From positions 325,629,919 through 325,693,918 of the forward strand of contig CM077643.1 of NCBI GenBank assembly GCA_039707465.1: a stretch of 64,000 bases of DNA, read 5' to 3'. The translations under genes and the position numbers were made by a program. Origin of the DNA: Rhabdophis nuchalis. Lineage: Eukaryota; Chordata; Lepidosauria; Squamata; Natricidae. Within the stretch, counting starts at the first letter, position 1, and each line of letters begins with the position of its first letter. This document shows positions 20,651 through 33,934 of this stretch, piece after piece. Below the pieces are notes generated by a model. That model had not been told where the DNA came from. It saw only the letters and a list, made by a program, of their open reading frames with translations, and did not search any database.

Positions 20651-23189
20651 TGCATTGGGAACCTCCTTCCTAGGCCAGCCCGGGCCTGCTAAGCCGCGGG
20701 GAAAGCTTGAATCTGCAACAGTGGGAGAAAGTGGCGGCTTCTCTCCTCCCCCTCCCACGCACCCCTTTCCAACGGAGAAAGAGGTGGCCCGGCTAGGAAA
20801 ATCTTAGAAGGCAAGGTTTCTTGTGGGAATGCATTGCGGCTGTTTGGTTTGCAAAGAAAGTGTCTGCCTTCACACAACACCCTTAACACGCTTACAGAAA
20901 TAATACGCGTCTGGAGTCGTTCAACGCATTGAACCGTAAAATAGCAAAACGGGCTGCGTTAACAAAATGCCCCACAAAGAAGAAACCATAACCAGGTGTG
21001 ATGCTTTGTTATCCAAGAATTGCAAGTATGGTGAGATACAAATGCAGCCAATAAATCTTGACTTGGGTGAGCGAGGTCTGTGATCATAATCAGGGTCTTT
21101 CCCTCTCATAAAGGAGAATATGTGTAGCTCTGGATTGAAATGAGGAGCCCTCCTCTCTGCGCTTGGTTGATTTCTTGCAGACATTTTATTAGCCAAACTA
21201 GGTATCATCATCAGTTCTAGTATGGAATGCGGTTTGCTGTAAATTTATATCCTAATATAGAATATAAGTTAACAGTTTGTAGAATGTAAACTGACAGCAA
21301 ACTGCCCTCCTTGCTAGCATTGATGATGTTACCTCATTTGGGTAAGGAAAAGTCTACAGAAAAAAAACAACCAAGCAAGCTCAGGGAATACCAAGGACCT
21401 CTCTTTCCTTTTTCCACCTTTATCGCCTTCAGGCATTTCCACTTGTCCTCCCAGTCCTTTGCTCCTTTTGGTTCCTTGCGTACAGAGCTAACATTTTTGA
21501 ACAGCATTACAAAATAGAGAACTTGGAGGCAACATACTCATATCTTTTGTGAAGTGGTAATCCAACTGCAAACTTTTCTTTTCTCCCATCATCATGTCAT
21601 CCTGGGCTCCCATCCATTTCCACAGTTAATAGGGCCAGTTCCTCTTCCTTTAGTAATAAAATGCTGATACGGGTTCCTGCTTGCAATATAAGAAAGAAGC
21701 CAGCCCAAGAAAGAAAGAATCTTAGTTGGATTCGTACTTTACATTTCAGTTGGATTTTATTATGCAGTCTAAGTACTATGCCTGTCAAAACTGGCCATCT
21801 AGTTTTAAAAACAGTAAATGTATACAGGTGCACAGTTTGAGGACATGCCCTTTCACCAATGCTATTACAATGGATTTTTGTTTAACTGTGCTTGTAGGAT
21901 CATAAAGAGTTTTACATATTCCCAATGAGAACCTGTTTCTATAAATGGATAATATGCGTTCACTTTTAGACTGAAGTCACATGTGACGCCAAATCATGTA
22001 AACTGCTTAACTTTGATGCTTTTACTTTTGTTGTTTTGTTTTTTTGTCCGAATACTTATATATTTATTATTAGATATACATTTATTATACTTATATCCCA
22101 CTTTTCATTCATTTTCTCCACATCAACATTCTTGTGAGGTTAGGCTGGGAAAAGGTGACTGGCTGAAGAGATATTAAACGCTGGGTTGTGTCTGCTTCTG
22201 CTGAAAAATGTATCCTATGTCAACCCAGTTTATGACTTCTGGCCACAATAGTTTTTATCAAGCCAGGCCATTCTGCCTTATTTAAAAGTCTTAAAAGAAG
22301 CCATAGCTTAATGTTCATCATATCTTTATTGCATTCGTGAAAATCTTCTTGTACTGTCAACGTTGTGAATTATTACTCTATACATGTCCTTTAATAGTTA
22401 TTTTTAAAAGAATGAAATTCTGATTAGCGAGAATGTCATTTTGTTGCTTTGATAATGAATCATATCTGTGATAGCATATCTGGTAAACGTGACCTTATAG
22501 AATCCATCCATCCATCCATCCATCATTAATATTATCATTGACCGGTTCAATAGCTATCAGTTTTGTTACTCACTATGGTTTGCCTAGAGCAATGTGGCAA
22601 ACACTGCATATAGCAACAGAGAAGCCATTGGGGTATCTAGTTAAAATGCCCCTTTAAACCAGTAGAACTTGAATATGAAGAAGTTGTTCATGTCTTCTTA
22701 AATGTAGGAAGCACATCCCACTGGTAAAGAGAAGGTTAAGAGGATGCCACTTCCTTATTGTGTTTCTCTTTCCTATTTGAATAATGTGACCTGGTAAGGA
22801 CAAGATGGTATTGTATTTCCTGATATAATGGGAAAAAACCATTGCTCGCATCTGACTGAGGAAGAGAAAGCACACCCATAACTAATTCATCATTTAGCTT
22901 GCGTCTTCAGCTAATTTATTGTGTACCAAAATGTATGATATCTAAAGTTTCTAAACCTTCCAGTTAAGTATGAATCCTTTAATGCATTTTTCCTTAGTTC
23001 TAAATAAAGATCCTTTTATGGATAGAATACATTGCCCTTAAAATGTTTAGAGGTCTTGCTGACTCAGCAGTTAAAATTGCATAAAGATGGTATGAGATAT
23101 TGTCAATGTGATATTCAGTATCATGTCCCGTATTCTGATTGATTTGGATGACATGAATGATAATGAAACTTTTGAATTAACCATTACTA

Positions 23190-23195
23190 AGATAT

Positions 23196-23290
<95 letters not shown>

Positions 23291-23292
23291 TG
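23190..23292. repeat. (GATA)n microsatellite
   Basis: About 24 nearly perfect GATA units. GATA/GACA-type repeats are abundant in snake genomes. Confidence 0.95.
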
Positions 23293-23372
23293 GCCCAAAC
23301 TGCTTTCAAGGGTAACTTTTAATTCTGAAAATTGCCATAGTATTAGGTGTCCTTTTGAAAAGAGATATTTTT

Positions 23373-23660
23373 GATGGAGGTGATTAAAGCATCAGGCTAG
23401 AAACTGGGAAACCATAAGTTCTAGACCTGCCTTGGGCACAAAGCCAGCTGGGTGACCTTGAGCCAGGCACACAGCCCAGGAAGCAGGCAAAATGACACTA
23501 CAGTACTTCTGAAATCTTGCCAAGATAACTACAAGGATTTGTCCAAGCAACTACCAGGAGTCAACTTGAACCCAAAGTCCTCCCAACCCCCCAAAAATGG
23601 CATTGAACCACCTGGATTTGCTATTGCTATAGATGATGATGACAATAACCAAATAATTTG
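23373..23660 (+). mobile_element. tRNA-derived SINE, diverged
   Basis: A tRNA-like head (GGTGATTAAAGCATCAGGCT, then a degenerate B box AAGTTCTAGACCTGC) is followed by AGCTGGGTGACCTTGAGCCAG and a GATGATGATGACAATAA tail. This is the general layout of squamate tRNA SINEs. The family is uncertain. Confidence 0.55.
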
Positions 23661-23698
23661 AACTGTTCAACAAACTCAAAATTGTGAATCAATTTTTT

Positions 23699-24310
23699 TG
23701 GCAGCTGCCAAAAAAGCCAACACGGTTCTAGGCTGCATAAACAGAGGGATAAAATCAAGATCATGTGAAGTGTTAATGCCACTTTATAATGCCTTGGTAA
23801 GGCCACACTTGGAATACGGCATCCAGTTTTGGTCATCACGATGTAGAAAAGATGTGGAGACTCTAGAAAGAGTGCAGAGAAGAGCAACAAAGATGATTAA
23901 GGGACTAGAGACTAAAACATATGAAGAACGGTTGCAGGAACTGGGTATGTCTAGTTTAATAAGGACTAGGAGACATGATAGCAGTGTTCCAATATCTCAG
24001 GGGTTGCCACAAAGAAGAGGGAGTCAAACTATTCTCCAAAGCACCTGAGGGCAGAACAAGAAGCAATGGGTGGAAACTAATCAAGGAGAGAAGCAACTTA
24101 GAACTGGGGAGAAATTTCCTGACAGTTAGAACAATTAATCAGTGGAACAGCTTGCCTCCAGAAGTTGTGAATGCCCCAACACTGCAAGTCTTTAAGAAGA
24201 TGTTGGATAGCCATTTGTTTGAAACGGTATAGGGCTTCCTGCCTAGGCAGGGAGTTGGACTAGACGACCTCCAAGGTCCCTTCCAACTCTGCTATTGTAT
24301 TGCATTGTAA
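23699..24310 (+). mobile_element. CR1 LINE, 5'-truncated copy with frameshift
   Basis: Two overlapping frames (23698-24048 and 23975-24232) together cover the same CR1 ORF2 tail as 8-625, shifted by small deletions near 23960. The truncation starts abruptly at the [15 protein letters not shown] block. The 3' UTR ends in TATTGTATTGCATTGTAAG. Confidence 0.88.
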
Positions 24311-25424
24311 GAGCGTAGGCTTCTTGTAGTCAAAAATGATTTAAGCTAATCGTAGAAAATTGTCACATCAGTCTTTGACAGTTTCACATCATTGTGATGT
24401 TATATAGTCCACCAGAGATTTGTGGCTATAAATTATTTGCATCGAAAGTCTTTGGATCTTATGTGATATGAATGAACCTTTCTCATGTAGTAGAAGCTTC
24501 CAGTGCCATCCCATCACACCTGTAATGTATACAACTGGGTTAGAATATTATTTGTACAAAACAGGAATGTTGGTAATATTGTTTCAAATGAAATAGTAGG
24601 GGAAGTTGTAATCAGAGCATTAATTAAATGTGCAGAAAAGGGGGTCTTTGAAATATTTTAACAAGCTTTCTTTTCCTGAACGTGAGAGAGATGCTTTTTA
24701 AAAAAAGAAACCATGATATAAAAATATCTCAGCTGAGAATAATTGACTTTCAAATTTCACTTAGCAAAACGTTTGATGTTCTAAAAGGAACAATCTTGAA
24801 AAGAAACTCACATTCCCCATTGCATTCCTACTGATAATAGGAATTATAGTTTATAAATGTGGGAATTCAAATTTTCAAATCCTGTAATTAAATGTAAGAG
24901 ATAACTACTTTTTTAAAATTGCAGTGACTTATATAGTTATATGACAGTAGTTATAAGTAAACTCTAAAATCAATGCTTAGTCTGGCAGCTCTTTTTAATT
25001 AGAAATAATAAATATTCAGCAATGGACTAGATAGAGGTTAATGAGCTGAAGTAATGTTATAGATAGGTAACTCCCAAGAAGTTTCTTTGATGACTATGAG
25101 AATCTAGCTATCCATGGATGATTTGCAAGCTGTAACCTATACCTTACAAGAAAAGCTGAGCTCTGATGATTCGCGGTGGAATTAGCATATGTAATAGGTC
25201 ATATTATGGTATGCCGATAAAAGTGATCCGAAGTATGATATAATGCTAAATTCTCCAGCTGAACTTCTGGCTGGCATTGTCTATCAATTTACATATTTGA
25301 AAGTTCTTTGGGTGAAGTTTTTAAGCTGAGCTTAATTCTGGAGGATTTGGGGTGTGTGTCCCCCTTGAGAATTAGATAGCTAATTTATGTCCTTTTCTTA
25401 ATACATCCCGTTTTGAACTTGGAA

Positions 25425-25500
25425 TTTATTTATTTATTTTATTCATATTTATATCCCGTCCTTCTCCACAGAGGACCCAGGGCGGCGTCCTCTGTGCATA
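25425..25500 (-). mobile_element. CR1-L3 3'-end fragment, antisense
   Basis: TATCCCGTCCTTCTCCACAG and GACCCAGGGCGGC are the reverse complement of the L3 3' UTR signature seen at 13145-13185. A TTTA run precedes it. Confidence 0.7.
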
Positions 25501-26500
25501 TTGTGATCCTTCAGGTAGCGAAGGAGGCACAGTCTATTTCTGAAGGCATTCTCTTTGACCATTAGCCTTACTTTGAAGAAAATGGGTTCTGCTTGTGCGT
25601 CCCTCATGGTACAGAAGCCACTTCTGCTGTTGAGATCAAACAAAATAGCAGGTCCATTCTGCTGCTCACCAAGGGGAGGGGAGGCTTTGTATCCCATTTT
25701 TTTCTTGGTTTCATTAAGATAAAATGTCCCTTCAAAGTTGAACATATCTCTCTTCTCAGTCCAATTTAAGGAGCTGGTGTTGGGTTTAAATCACTTACAA
25801 TTTTGAGACATCAATGTAAGGAATGCTTCTTCCCATATTAGCGTAACCATGAATTAAAGCATCGTAAGAGAGACATAAAGAAGAGAATCTTTTCAGCTCC
25901 AGAATGCCTGAGAGAACTTGATCAGCATTACATTCTTGTACTGCCAGATTAAAAAGCCTTTTATGCTTCATGCCCATCTTAATACTGTTTCTTAGGATTC
26001 TAGCTAGTTGGTTTATTTTAGTTTACTAACTCCATGGACTGATATTCTATCATACCCAATTGTACTTGGAAATGTGGTTTCATTATTTATTTATTTATTA
26101 CACTTATATCCCTCTGTTGCCAAACAATTCCTGGCAATGATTGCTAAATAAGAAAAGTGATTTAGAAACGTTTAAAGAAAAAAAATATACCCAGGATATA
26201 TTTTCACTGCAGTCGAAAGAATTCAGAGAGTCTTCTTTTGCTTGTTTGCGTGAGCATTTTACAACTTTATGAAATATTCAGTGCAAGTGTGTTTAGAAAG
26301 GCTTTTCACATTACAGGCACAGTAAATTATTTCACAAGCAGGCAACTTACATTCATTTTTTATTATTTTTATTGTTGTGTTTAAGGTTTCATTTGAAATG
26401 ATTGACGTAGTGCTTTAGTTCATTGACTTCATAGAACTCCAAAACTGGAAAGGACCTTTGAGTCAATTGCTCAGTTGAGGAATCCCAGGGTACCTAGCCT
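25500..26500. other. No gene recognised
   Basis: Part of KCNK1 intron 1. Two minus-strand frames of 98 and 60 codons lack recognisable domains. A short ATTT run lies near 26085. Confidence 0.45.
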
Positions 26501-26539
26501 CAATTTCCCACTGAAGGAAACCCCAACACCTCTCTCAGT

Positions 26540-26985
26540 AATAAAACCACACCTGGAGTACGGCATCCAGTTTTGTTCACCCCGTTACAAAAAAGATGTT
26601 GAGACTTTGGGGGGGAAAAAGTGCACAGAAGAGCAACTAAGATGATTAAAGTCCTGGAGACTAAAACACATGAAGAACAGTTGCAGGAATTTTGTATGGC
26701 TAGTCTAGAGAAAAGAAAGACTAGGGGTGACATGATAGCAGTATTCCAGTATTTGCCACAAGGAAGAGGGGGTCAACTTATTTTCCAAAGCACCAGAAGG
26801 CAAGACGAGACAATGGATAGAAACTAATCAAGGAGAGAAGCAACCTGGAATTAAGGAGAAATTGACAGTGAGAGCAATTAAGAGAGCCACTTGTCTGTAA
26901 TGGTATAGGGTCTCCTATTTGAACAGGGGATTGGATATGAAGACCTCCAAGGTCCTTTCCAGCTCTGTTCTGATTGAATTTCTTC
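26540..26985 (+). mobile_element. CR1 LINE fragment, several indels
   Basis: It starts near ATAAAACCACACCTGGAGTA (the RPHLEYGIQF block) and runs through RRATKMIKVLETKTHEEQLQEF to the 3' UTR GAAGACCTCCAAGGTCC. Multiple small deletions break the frame. Confidence 0.82.
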
Positions 26986-26999
26986 TATTGTCAAAGAAC

Positions 27000-27330
27000 T
27001 CTGTTCATAATGTTCTATAAGAATTCACCTCCCTGATACTGAATCCCTCATTCGGTGTCTACTGCTACAAAAATATAGAGCATAAGCTTTAATTTCTAGG
27101 CTGATGTTTAATTCATGGGTATACTAATATGGGAAGAGGTACTCCATATCATTTCAGATATTTGAAAAAAATTCTACCATATCCCCCATCAGTATTTTGC
27201 CTCACGCTGAACACTTTCAGCTCTTCCAGGCTCTTTTAATAGGATATAGCTTGTAGTCTCCTGGTTATCCTCACTTCCCCTTTTTAAAATTGTTCCAGTT
27301 TGTCTCCAGGTGGTGTGGTTGTGCCCAGAC
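27000..27330 (-). mobile_element. Degenerate antisense CR1 fragment
   Basis: TTTCAGCTCTTCCAGGCTCT and the preceding ATATCCCCCATCAGTATT resemble an antisense CR1 ORF2 region. No frame survives. Confidence 0.4.
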
Positions 27331-27339
27331 TTTAAAACT

Positions 27340-28725
27340 TTTCGTGAAATGTAATGGCAGTGAGACAAACATCACATGAACTGCAATTGTTATTGCTAAC
27401 CTTACTCTAAGCACTTTATTAACTGTATCAACTTGTGGCATGTTTTAAAGTTTGGGCATCTCTACTTGAGGAGAAATGTAACTCAAGATGATAAGGCTCA
27501 TTTGGAACAATACAGGATTCTAAGTTACTGCAATTTCCTGGTGGCCTCTCATAAAGATACTTATTGAGTTCAAGCCTAATCTTTTTTGAGATTAGCCATA
27601 GTTGCCAGCCCTGCCATATGTTGTAGGATCAAGTCAAATACGTAAACTTTAATTCACATTTACTGCCCATGTGTGAAGATTAAGTGTCAGTTAAGTGTCC
27701 TTCTGGTTTAAGCCAATAGCTTGGAACATCTACCAGCAGTAAATATAGATGAACTTAAAGCAGCTTTTCTCATGCTCATATATAAAGAAGCTGCACAAAG
27801 TTAATAATTAAGCTTACTGAGTTTTTTCATCTTCTTCTGTTCAGTTTCTTACTGAATGACAGTTTCATGTTTGCCATCTGCTTCAGGTTTTTTTTATGAC
27901 ACATAATTCAAAGGGTATTTTTCCTGTTTGCATTACCTCTGTCCAGGAAGTCTGAGTCATATGAATTCCTAAATATGAACATAATGTTTCTTGCTGTGGT
28001 AAGATTTTACTCAACATAGCACTCAGTGATGTAACAGTACTGGAGACATCAGATATGCTGTTTTCTCAAACCCTTCATGGCAAGGATAAAATAAATAAAA
28101 ATAACATAATGTTGACATGTACTGAAACTCATGCAGCATATGAGTTATGAATGTTTCCTCAGAAATAAGTCAATGGTCTGGCTCCCAACTAGATGTTCTG
28201 AATATTACAGCCTTAATGCATCTAGCCAGCCTTAGAAATTAAAAGGGCTATTAAAGTTCTTCTCTAAAAAAATAAAATTTAGAAGAAGACCTGAATCCAG
28301 TCGTAGTGAGTGAGAGCTGTTGTTTATTAAACAATATGTAAGCCATTTTAAAAATCTGTATTTATTCTTTTGCCATAGTTTTAAAACTGAACGGCATTAT
28401 TGTGATACAGTATATATTAATATTATAATATAAATTAAAAATGTAGAGTGAGAGATTCCTCCCAGATAACATCACTGCCAACAAGAAAATTATATTGACT
28501 GCTGGATGGATTAAGAAAACTATGTAATTAGAGTCTTAATAACTCAGGTAATCAACATAACAGCACCTGTGTTTAAAGTGAAGGATCTGTAATATCAATT
28601 TCAAGCACTGATTCATTCACAAACCTGGTGGGCAGAGGGCAAAAATTGAATTTTCTGTAATAACCATGTCTGTGCAGCACTTTGGATCTGAAGGGGAAAA
28701 AATTCCTTTGGTTCACACACACAAT
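27340..28725. other. No gene recognised
   Basis: Intronic AT-rich DNA without assignable repeats. Confidence 0.45.
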
Positions 28726-28741
28726 CATGCACATACTATAG

Positions 28742-29112
28742 CAGTGATGACTAACCTTTTTGGCTCGCGTGCCAAAAGCGGGGGAGCACAGGGGGTCATG
28801 CGTGGGTGTGCCACACCCATAATGCTATGTGCATGACACCCTGCATTTGGCACACTTTTTTCGCTCTCTTCAGGCTCCAGAGGCTTTCTAGGAGCCTGGG
28901 GAGGGTGAAAACAGCCTCTCTCCCCCACCTCCAGAGGCTTCAGGAGCTCCCCTGAAGCCTCCAGAGGGCGAAAAACGGCCTCAAAAGAAGGCCCAAATCA
29001 GCTGGCCAGCGCACACATGCACACTGGAGCTGACAGGGCAACACCTTGTGTGCCCTAAGAAATGGTTCTGCGTGCCACCTCTGGCACCCATGCCCTAGGT
29101 TTGCCATCACGG
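28742..29112. mobile_element. hAT element (CAGTGATGGC family), perfect 8-bp TSD
   Basis: The left end CAGTGATGACTAACC pairs with the right end GGTTTGCCATCACGG. TACTATAG flanks both sides (28734-28741 and 29113-29120). The 371-bp interior is GC-rich and non-coding. Confidence 0.88.
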
Positions 29113-29205
29113 TACTATAGTATCTATTGACAACTTTCCCAGAATCACACTGAAGCTGCAGAGGACAGCCACAGGATCCTGGGAAAAGATGTGGTTGATT
29201 TAAAG

Positions 29206-29613
29206 CAGGGGTGTCAAACTCCATTTTATTGAAGGCCGTATTAGAGTTGTGTTGGAACATGGGGAGCTAGGTTGGGGATGGCCAGGTCGATGTCACTCAT
29301 GTCAGGGGCGCCTGTGGTGGCCTGAGCACTCTGCTAGCGAAAACAGGCCCCTGAGCTCTGTTTTTAGCTATGACGGCCTCCTGCAACCCTCTACCAGCGA
29401 AAACACAGCTCTGGAGGACCCTCCCAAGCTCCGTTTTCGCTGGCATAGGGTTGCAGGAGGCCGTCGCAGCCAAAAACGGAGTTCAGGAGCCCATTTTCAC
29501 TGGCAGAGGCACTGTGGGCCAATCTTTTGCTGTTTCCAGGGAGGCGCTGTGAGCCAGATCTAAGCACCCTGCAGGCGAGATCTGGCCCCTAGGCCTTGAG
29601 TTTGACACTCCTG
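29206..29613. mobile_element. hAT element (CAGGGGTGTCAAA family), perfect 8-bp TSD
   Basis: The ends CAGGGGTGTCAAACTC and GAGTTTGACACTCCTG are inverted repeats. ATTTAAAG flanks both sides (29198-29205 and 29614-29621). The interior has repeated blocks with CAGCGAAAACA and CTCCGTTTTCGCTGG. A 124-bp relative is at 49559-49682. Confidence 0.9.
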
Positions 29614-29619
29614 ATTTAA

Positions 29620-30590
29620 AGAGTTACAAATTGAGGCACCATGAGGAACTTTCTATTGTATAGAGGTGGGAAGTGGGGAGTGTCATTGGCTACTTTTCTT
29701 GTACACCACCCAAAACCATACTGTTTGAGTTGGACAGCCAAATAAATAAGAAGATGCATTAATCCTGTGACCTGCATTATCATTAATATTATAAATATTA
29801 AATACCGGTAATTACCAGATAACTTTACTGGTGTTTCTTCCCAATTTTTGGCCAACCCCCCCCCCCCCCTCATTGGGTAAAAATGGATTCATTTCATGAC
29901 CACAGCATTCTCTTAAGACTATTGCACAATGCTGGAGAAACAGGTCCAGTCACATAATGTCTTGACTTACGGCTGTAATTCTATTACAATTGTAAGTCAA
30001 GGGCTACCTTTTTCCCAGAGGAACTGAGGCTCTGAGGCTATCCCTTTGGGAGCCTCTGCATTCAGAGTAGTGGCTCCTGCAAAAATCCCCACTGATTCCT
30101 GAAAAAATTGAGCTCCCCTTGTCTAGTCTCACCTTCCCTCTATTTTGTCTTAAGGCACTACAGCTTTGACGTTTCATACAGTAAATCAAAGCATTCCTGG
30201 CTACAGGAGAAAATATATAACCCACTTTTTTTTGTTTTTGTTTTATTACTCTCTTATTTTACTACACATTTTGGTTCATTTTATTACCAGCAGGATTTCT
30301 GCTGCTCATTTCACAGGAAGAAATAACTTTCCTAGGTTTTGGAACTTCTTTCGGACCTATTAGAAATTTGATTTATTAAATATATCAGTGGATATCAATG
30401 TACTTTACTGTCAAGCTGTAGTGCAAATTCTACTGCCCATGTACTACTGACAAGTGCCATATACTACTGTTAGAAGCCTGGGCTGGATTAATTGCTCCTG
30501 CCACTGGTTCCTACTAGGTTAAGTTATGATTCTGCACAGGTGCATCATACAGCAAGCTTTTCTTGTGCTGCTAGCCACCCAGGGAGCAAG
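29620..30590. other. No gene; fragment of the CAGGTAGT family at 29940-30015
   Basis: GTCTTGACTTACGGCTGTAA and AAGTCAAGGGCTACC mark a short internally deleted CAGGTAGT-family fragment. The rest is unassigned; a 12-bp C-run lies near 29860. Confidence 0.5.
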
Positions 30591-30599
30591 CTGGATGCA

Positions 30600-30950
30600 A
30601 AACCTTAACTTTTCTCACCAGCGAATTGCATTTTGTTGCATAGGGTCCAGTGTTTGAGTCTGTCAATATCTTTCTGGATCTTGAGCCTACCTTCTAAAGT
30701 GTTAGCTATTCCTCCCGAGCTTCATGCCATCTGCAAATGTGATATGTTCCCCTTCTATTCCCTCATCCAAATCATTTCTAAAGATGGGCCTAAGACAGAA
30801 CATTGAAGTACCCCAATGCATGCTTCCCTCCATGTAGATCTAATTCCATTGAGGACTACACATTGAGTGTGGTTGCTCAGCCAGTTATGAGTGCATCTGT
30901 TGGTGATGCTGTCTATCTCACTTTTTTTTTTATCTTGGCCAAGAGAGTCC
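30600..30950 (-). mobile_element. Degenerate antisense CR1 ORF2 fragment
   Basis: The phrases TTCATGCCATCTGCAAATGT, CATCCAAATCATTTCTAAAG and CAGCCAGTTATGAGTGCATC are typical of the antisense RT region of CR1. No frame is intact. Confidence 0.6.
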
Positions 30951-31029
30951 AGGAATCCAATAAACAAGCAACAGCAACAACAACAACAAAATGGACAGGA
31001 AACCCAAAGAGGTGGAATCCAGAACTCCA

Positions 31030-33220
31030 GAGATAATACAGTGCAGCAAGATAAAAGCAACAGAGCTGAGGTTTACAAAATTGTCTTTGTACAGACTGAA
31101 GTGAGTAAATGAGCCATTTGGCGCCTACCCAAATGCCCAGCTGAAGCACTGTTAGACTCTGCTCTCCTGCTGACCCATTTTTTGACCAGTCTGACTGATC
31201 TGAAGAGCTAGGCCTTCTGTTGTTGGATCTTTAAAGCGCTTCTTCGCATAGGACTGGAGGATTGAAGTTCATATCTGAGAAACTGTTAGTAGGCGCAAGC
31301 AGGGAGTACTGGATTTACCTCAGCCTTGGCTTCATCTCCTGCAGGACTATTGTCCCTAGATGTCCTTGGCTCTTAATTACCCTTCATCAGAAGACAAGTC
31401 AAAGAAGGCCATAAAAAGGCACTGGTTTTACAGCTGATGATTGTTATGGTGTTTTTGGAATAAACCATGGTTTTCAACAGTTTGGATTAATGAGGATGAG
31501 CATTAAAAATCGATGCACATTTGTAAATGCCACAGCTAAAGATGAAAAAGCATAGCATTAAAAGGATTTTCTTGCTTCAAAGAAACCTTGAACTCTCCAT
31601 GTTCCTGAATATTCTATTTTTGGCAAAATAAATGCTATTTTAATTAGCATCTTATTAACATAGCATGCATGTTTTGTAGTCCATTAGAACATAACTAGAA
31701 TTGGCGCCTAATGCAAATGTTCAAGATCCAACAGCATTTTCAAGGACTACCTACAGGCTTTGAAATTTAAAAAAAATCATGACATAGCAGGCAAGTGCTT
31801 AAAAGAAGTACTCAACATGTTTAACTAATGGAAAGTTCTATACACTCAGCCCAAACGGGAACATTTTATCCTTCGTGTAAATTTCTTTTTATCCCTTTTG
31901 TTGCTTTAACCATTGTGCTAGGAGACAGCCCTTGTTTGCAAATAGTTGCCTCCCCTTGGTAATATTTATTGATAGTTCATTGCAGGGCAGGTTAAACAAG
32001 TGATCTATGAGTTTTCTACAAAGAAATCTTAAAGTAGCCTTCAAACCTGACTATCTCTTCTGTGTTGTTTTTTTAGTTTTTACTGGGCAGAAACTTTGGG
32101 TGTTTCTTTCCCAATTGGTCTGTAAGGTTAGAAAATCAGCTTGACTTGCAAAAAACTTGCATCAGTTTTCATATTCAGCATTTGGATATTTAGAAACAAA
32201 TTACTGCCTTGTGGTCGAAGTGCATGTAATTAATTCTGAGTTAATTTTATTTGAACGGTTTCATTTCAAATATTTATAAGATCATCCAACTCAGAAATTG
32301 ATACCGCATGATAGCTAACAAGCTACCCTTTATATATGATAAGCTGAACAAGAAATATAAGTCTGGAGCTGCATTTTTAGGGAAGTAGGAATGAGCTAAT
32401 TATTCCTCTATCATAATTTGTGATTTGTAATTTGCATAAAATAAACTATTAATTTCTCTCTGGTACACCACACACATGGTCATTTAATAACCACATCAGA
32501 GAAAGCAGGATATGGAGTCTTTGAGCAAGGTGATCTTGCTTAACAGCCATTACAACATGTGACCATAATGGGCAGGCTCCATTATGGTCATAGGTTGAGG
32601 ACTACCTATATAAACATACTTTGCATCTCTTTTGGAAATGTGAACGATATAAAGGGACATTCTATCACGTCTAGTGAATACGCAAAAGAGCTGTAAAGAT
32701 TGGATACAAATACATTAATTCAGGACTAAAAGTACAATTAAAACAAGAGAACTAATGGACAGTTAACTAGAAAAATGACATGGACTTTTATTTTTATATA
32801 TGACATGTGCAGCAAGATTGCTAAATGGTCAAAAGTGGAAAGGTATGACACAACCCACAAGAGAGGAATGGGCTGGTTAAGATGATGGAATTTGCAGAGC
32901 TGGTTAAATTAACTTATTTGATTAAAGAAAAAAGACAATATCTACATTTATGGCTGACTGGAAATCCTTCACAGACTGTTTTCATGAAACAGAAAAATGG
33001 CTTGAGATTTTGATGATTAGAAAAAAATAGATGATAGAAAAAAAGTGAGCTTTTTGTACTTATAGCGTAAGCAATGAGTAAGCAAGCAAATATCCATACT
33101 TATATTTCCTGTAAAGGAAATTGGAAGGTTTTTTTTCTATTCTTTTTCTTTTCTTTCTGTAATTTTGTCTTTTCTTTTTCCTTTCCCTCTTTCTGTATCT
33201 TGATTTATGTATTAGTTTTG
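31030..33220. other. No gene; small CAGGTAGT-family relic at 32525-32610
   Basis: Intron 1 sequence with short frames only. GCTTAACAGCCATTACAACA ... GGTTGAGGACTACC is a shrunken CAGGTAGT-family copy. A pyrimidine-rich run lies at 33128-33195. Confidence 0.45.
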
Positions 33221-33233
33221 TGTTTTCCTGCTA

Positions 33234-33340
33234 AGGGAAGTCAGCATCTTGGATGGGTAGAATCCTCTGCTCTCATTGGAGGCTGAGTCTGGGCAAAGTC
33301 TTTAGTTCCGCCCTTCTGCGCACGCATGCCCAGTTTCAAA
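33234..33340. repeat. DIRS left inverted terminal repeat
   Basis: GGAAGTCAGCATCTTGGATG through GCATGCCCAGTTTCAAA is the reverse complement of 39000-39106 with about two differences. Confidence 0.9.
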
Positions 33341-33934
33341 CTCAGCCTCTCCTGAGGCAGACGCGTCTCTTTTGAACGGATCCTTGGAAATAAGAAAAAG
33401 AAAAAGATCGTGCTTGGTTTGGCAGGTACTGGGGACTGGACCAGCGCTTTGACTGCTCCTGGAGCAGCGCGCCTTAGCTGAGGGCCTCTAAGCCCTTCAG
33501 GGCTCGTAGGCAGCCGGCTGGAGAGGGGAGAGAAAGAGAGAGTGTGTGAAGGGGAGGAATCCCCCGAAGGGCTCCCCTGCTGGGCATCGTAGCCCGCTTC
33601 CCCGAAGGCCCAGGAACAGCCGTCGGCCCGGGAAACGCGCCGCTGCTCCCGGCCGGTTGAGCAGCGACCGCGGAGTTGGGGGGGAATTCGATAGGAGAAC
33701 TCCCCCCCCCCCCGCCCGCGGAGCGACCCGGCCAAGGAAGAGCAAGCCGGGGAAGACGCGCCGGGCCGTTTGGGGCCTTGTCGGCAAGCTTTCGGCCTGC
33801 AGGCGTGCGGAGCGCGTGGGCGGCTGGCGCCAGACAGCTACTGCGTGGGCGGGCCTCTCTTGCATCGGGAGGCCTAGGAGCAAAGCGAAACCATTTCTGC
33901 AATTGCTGAGCTTCTGCCTGGTGTTTTTGGCGCG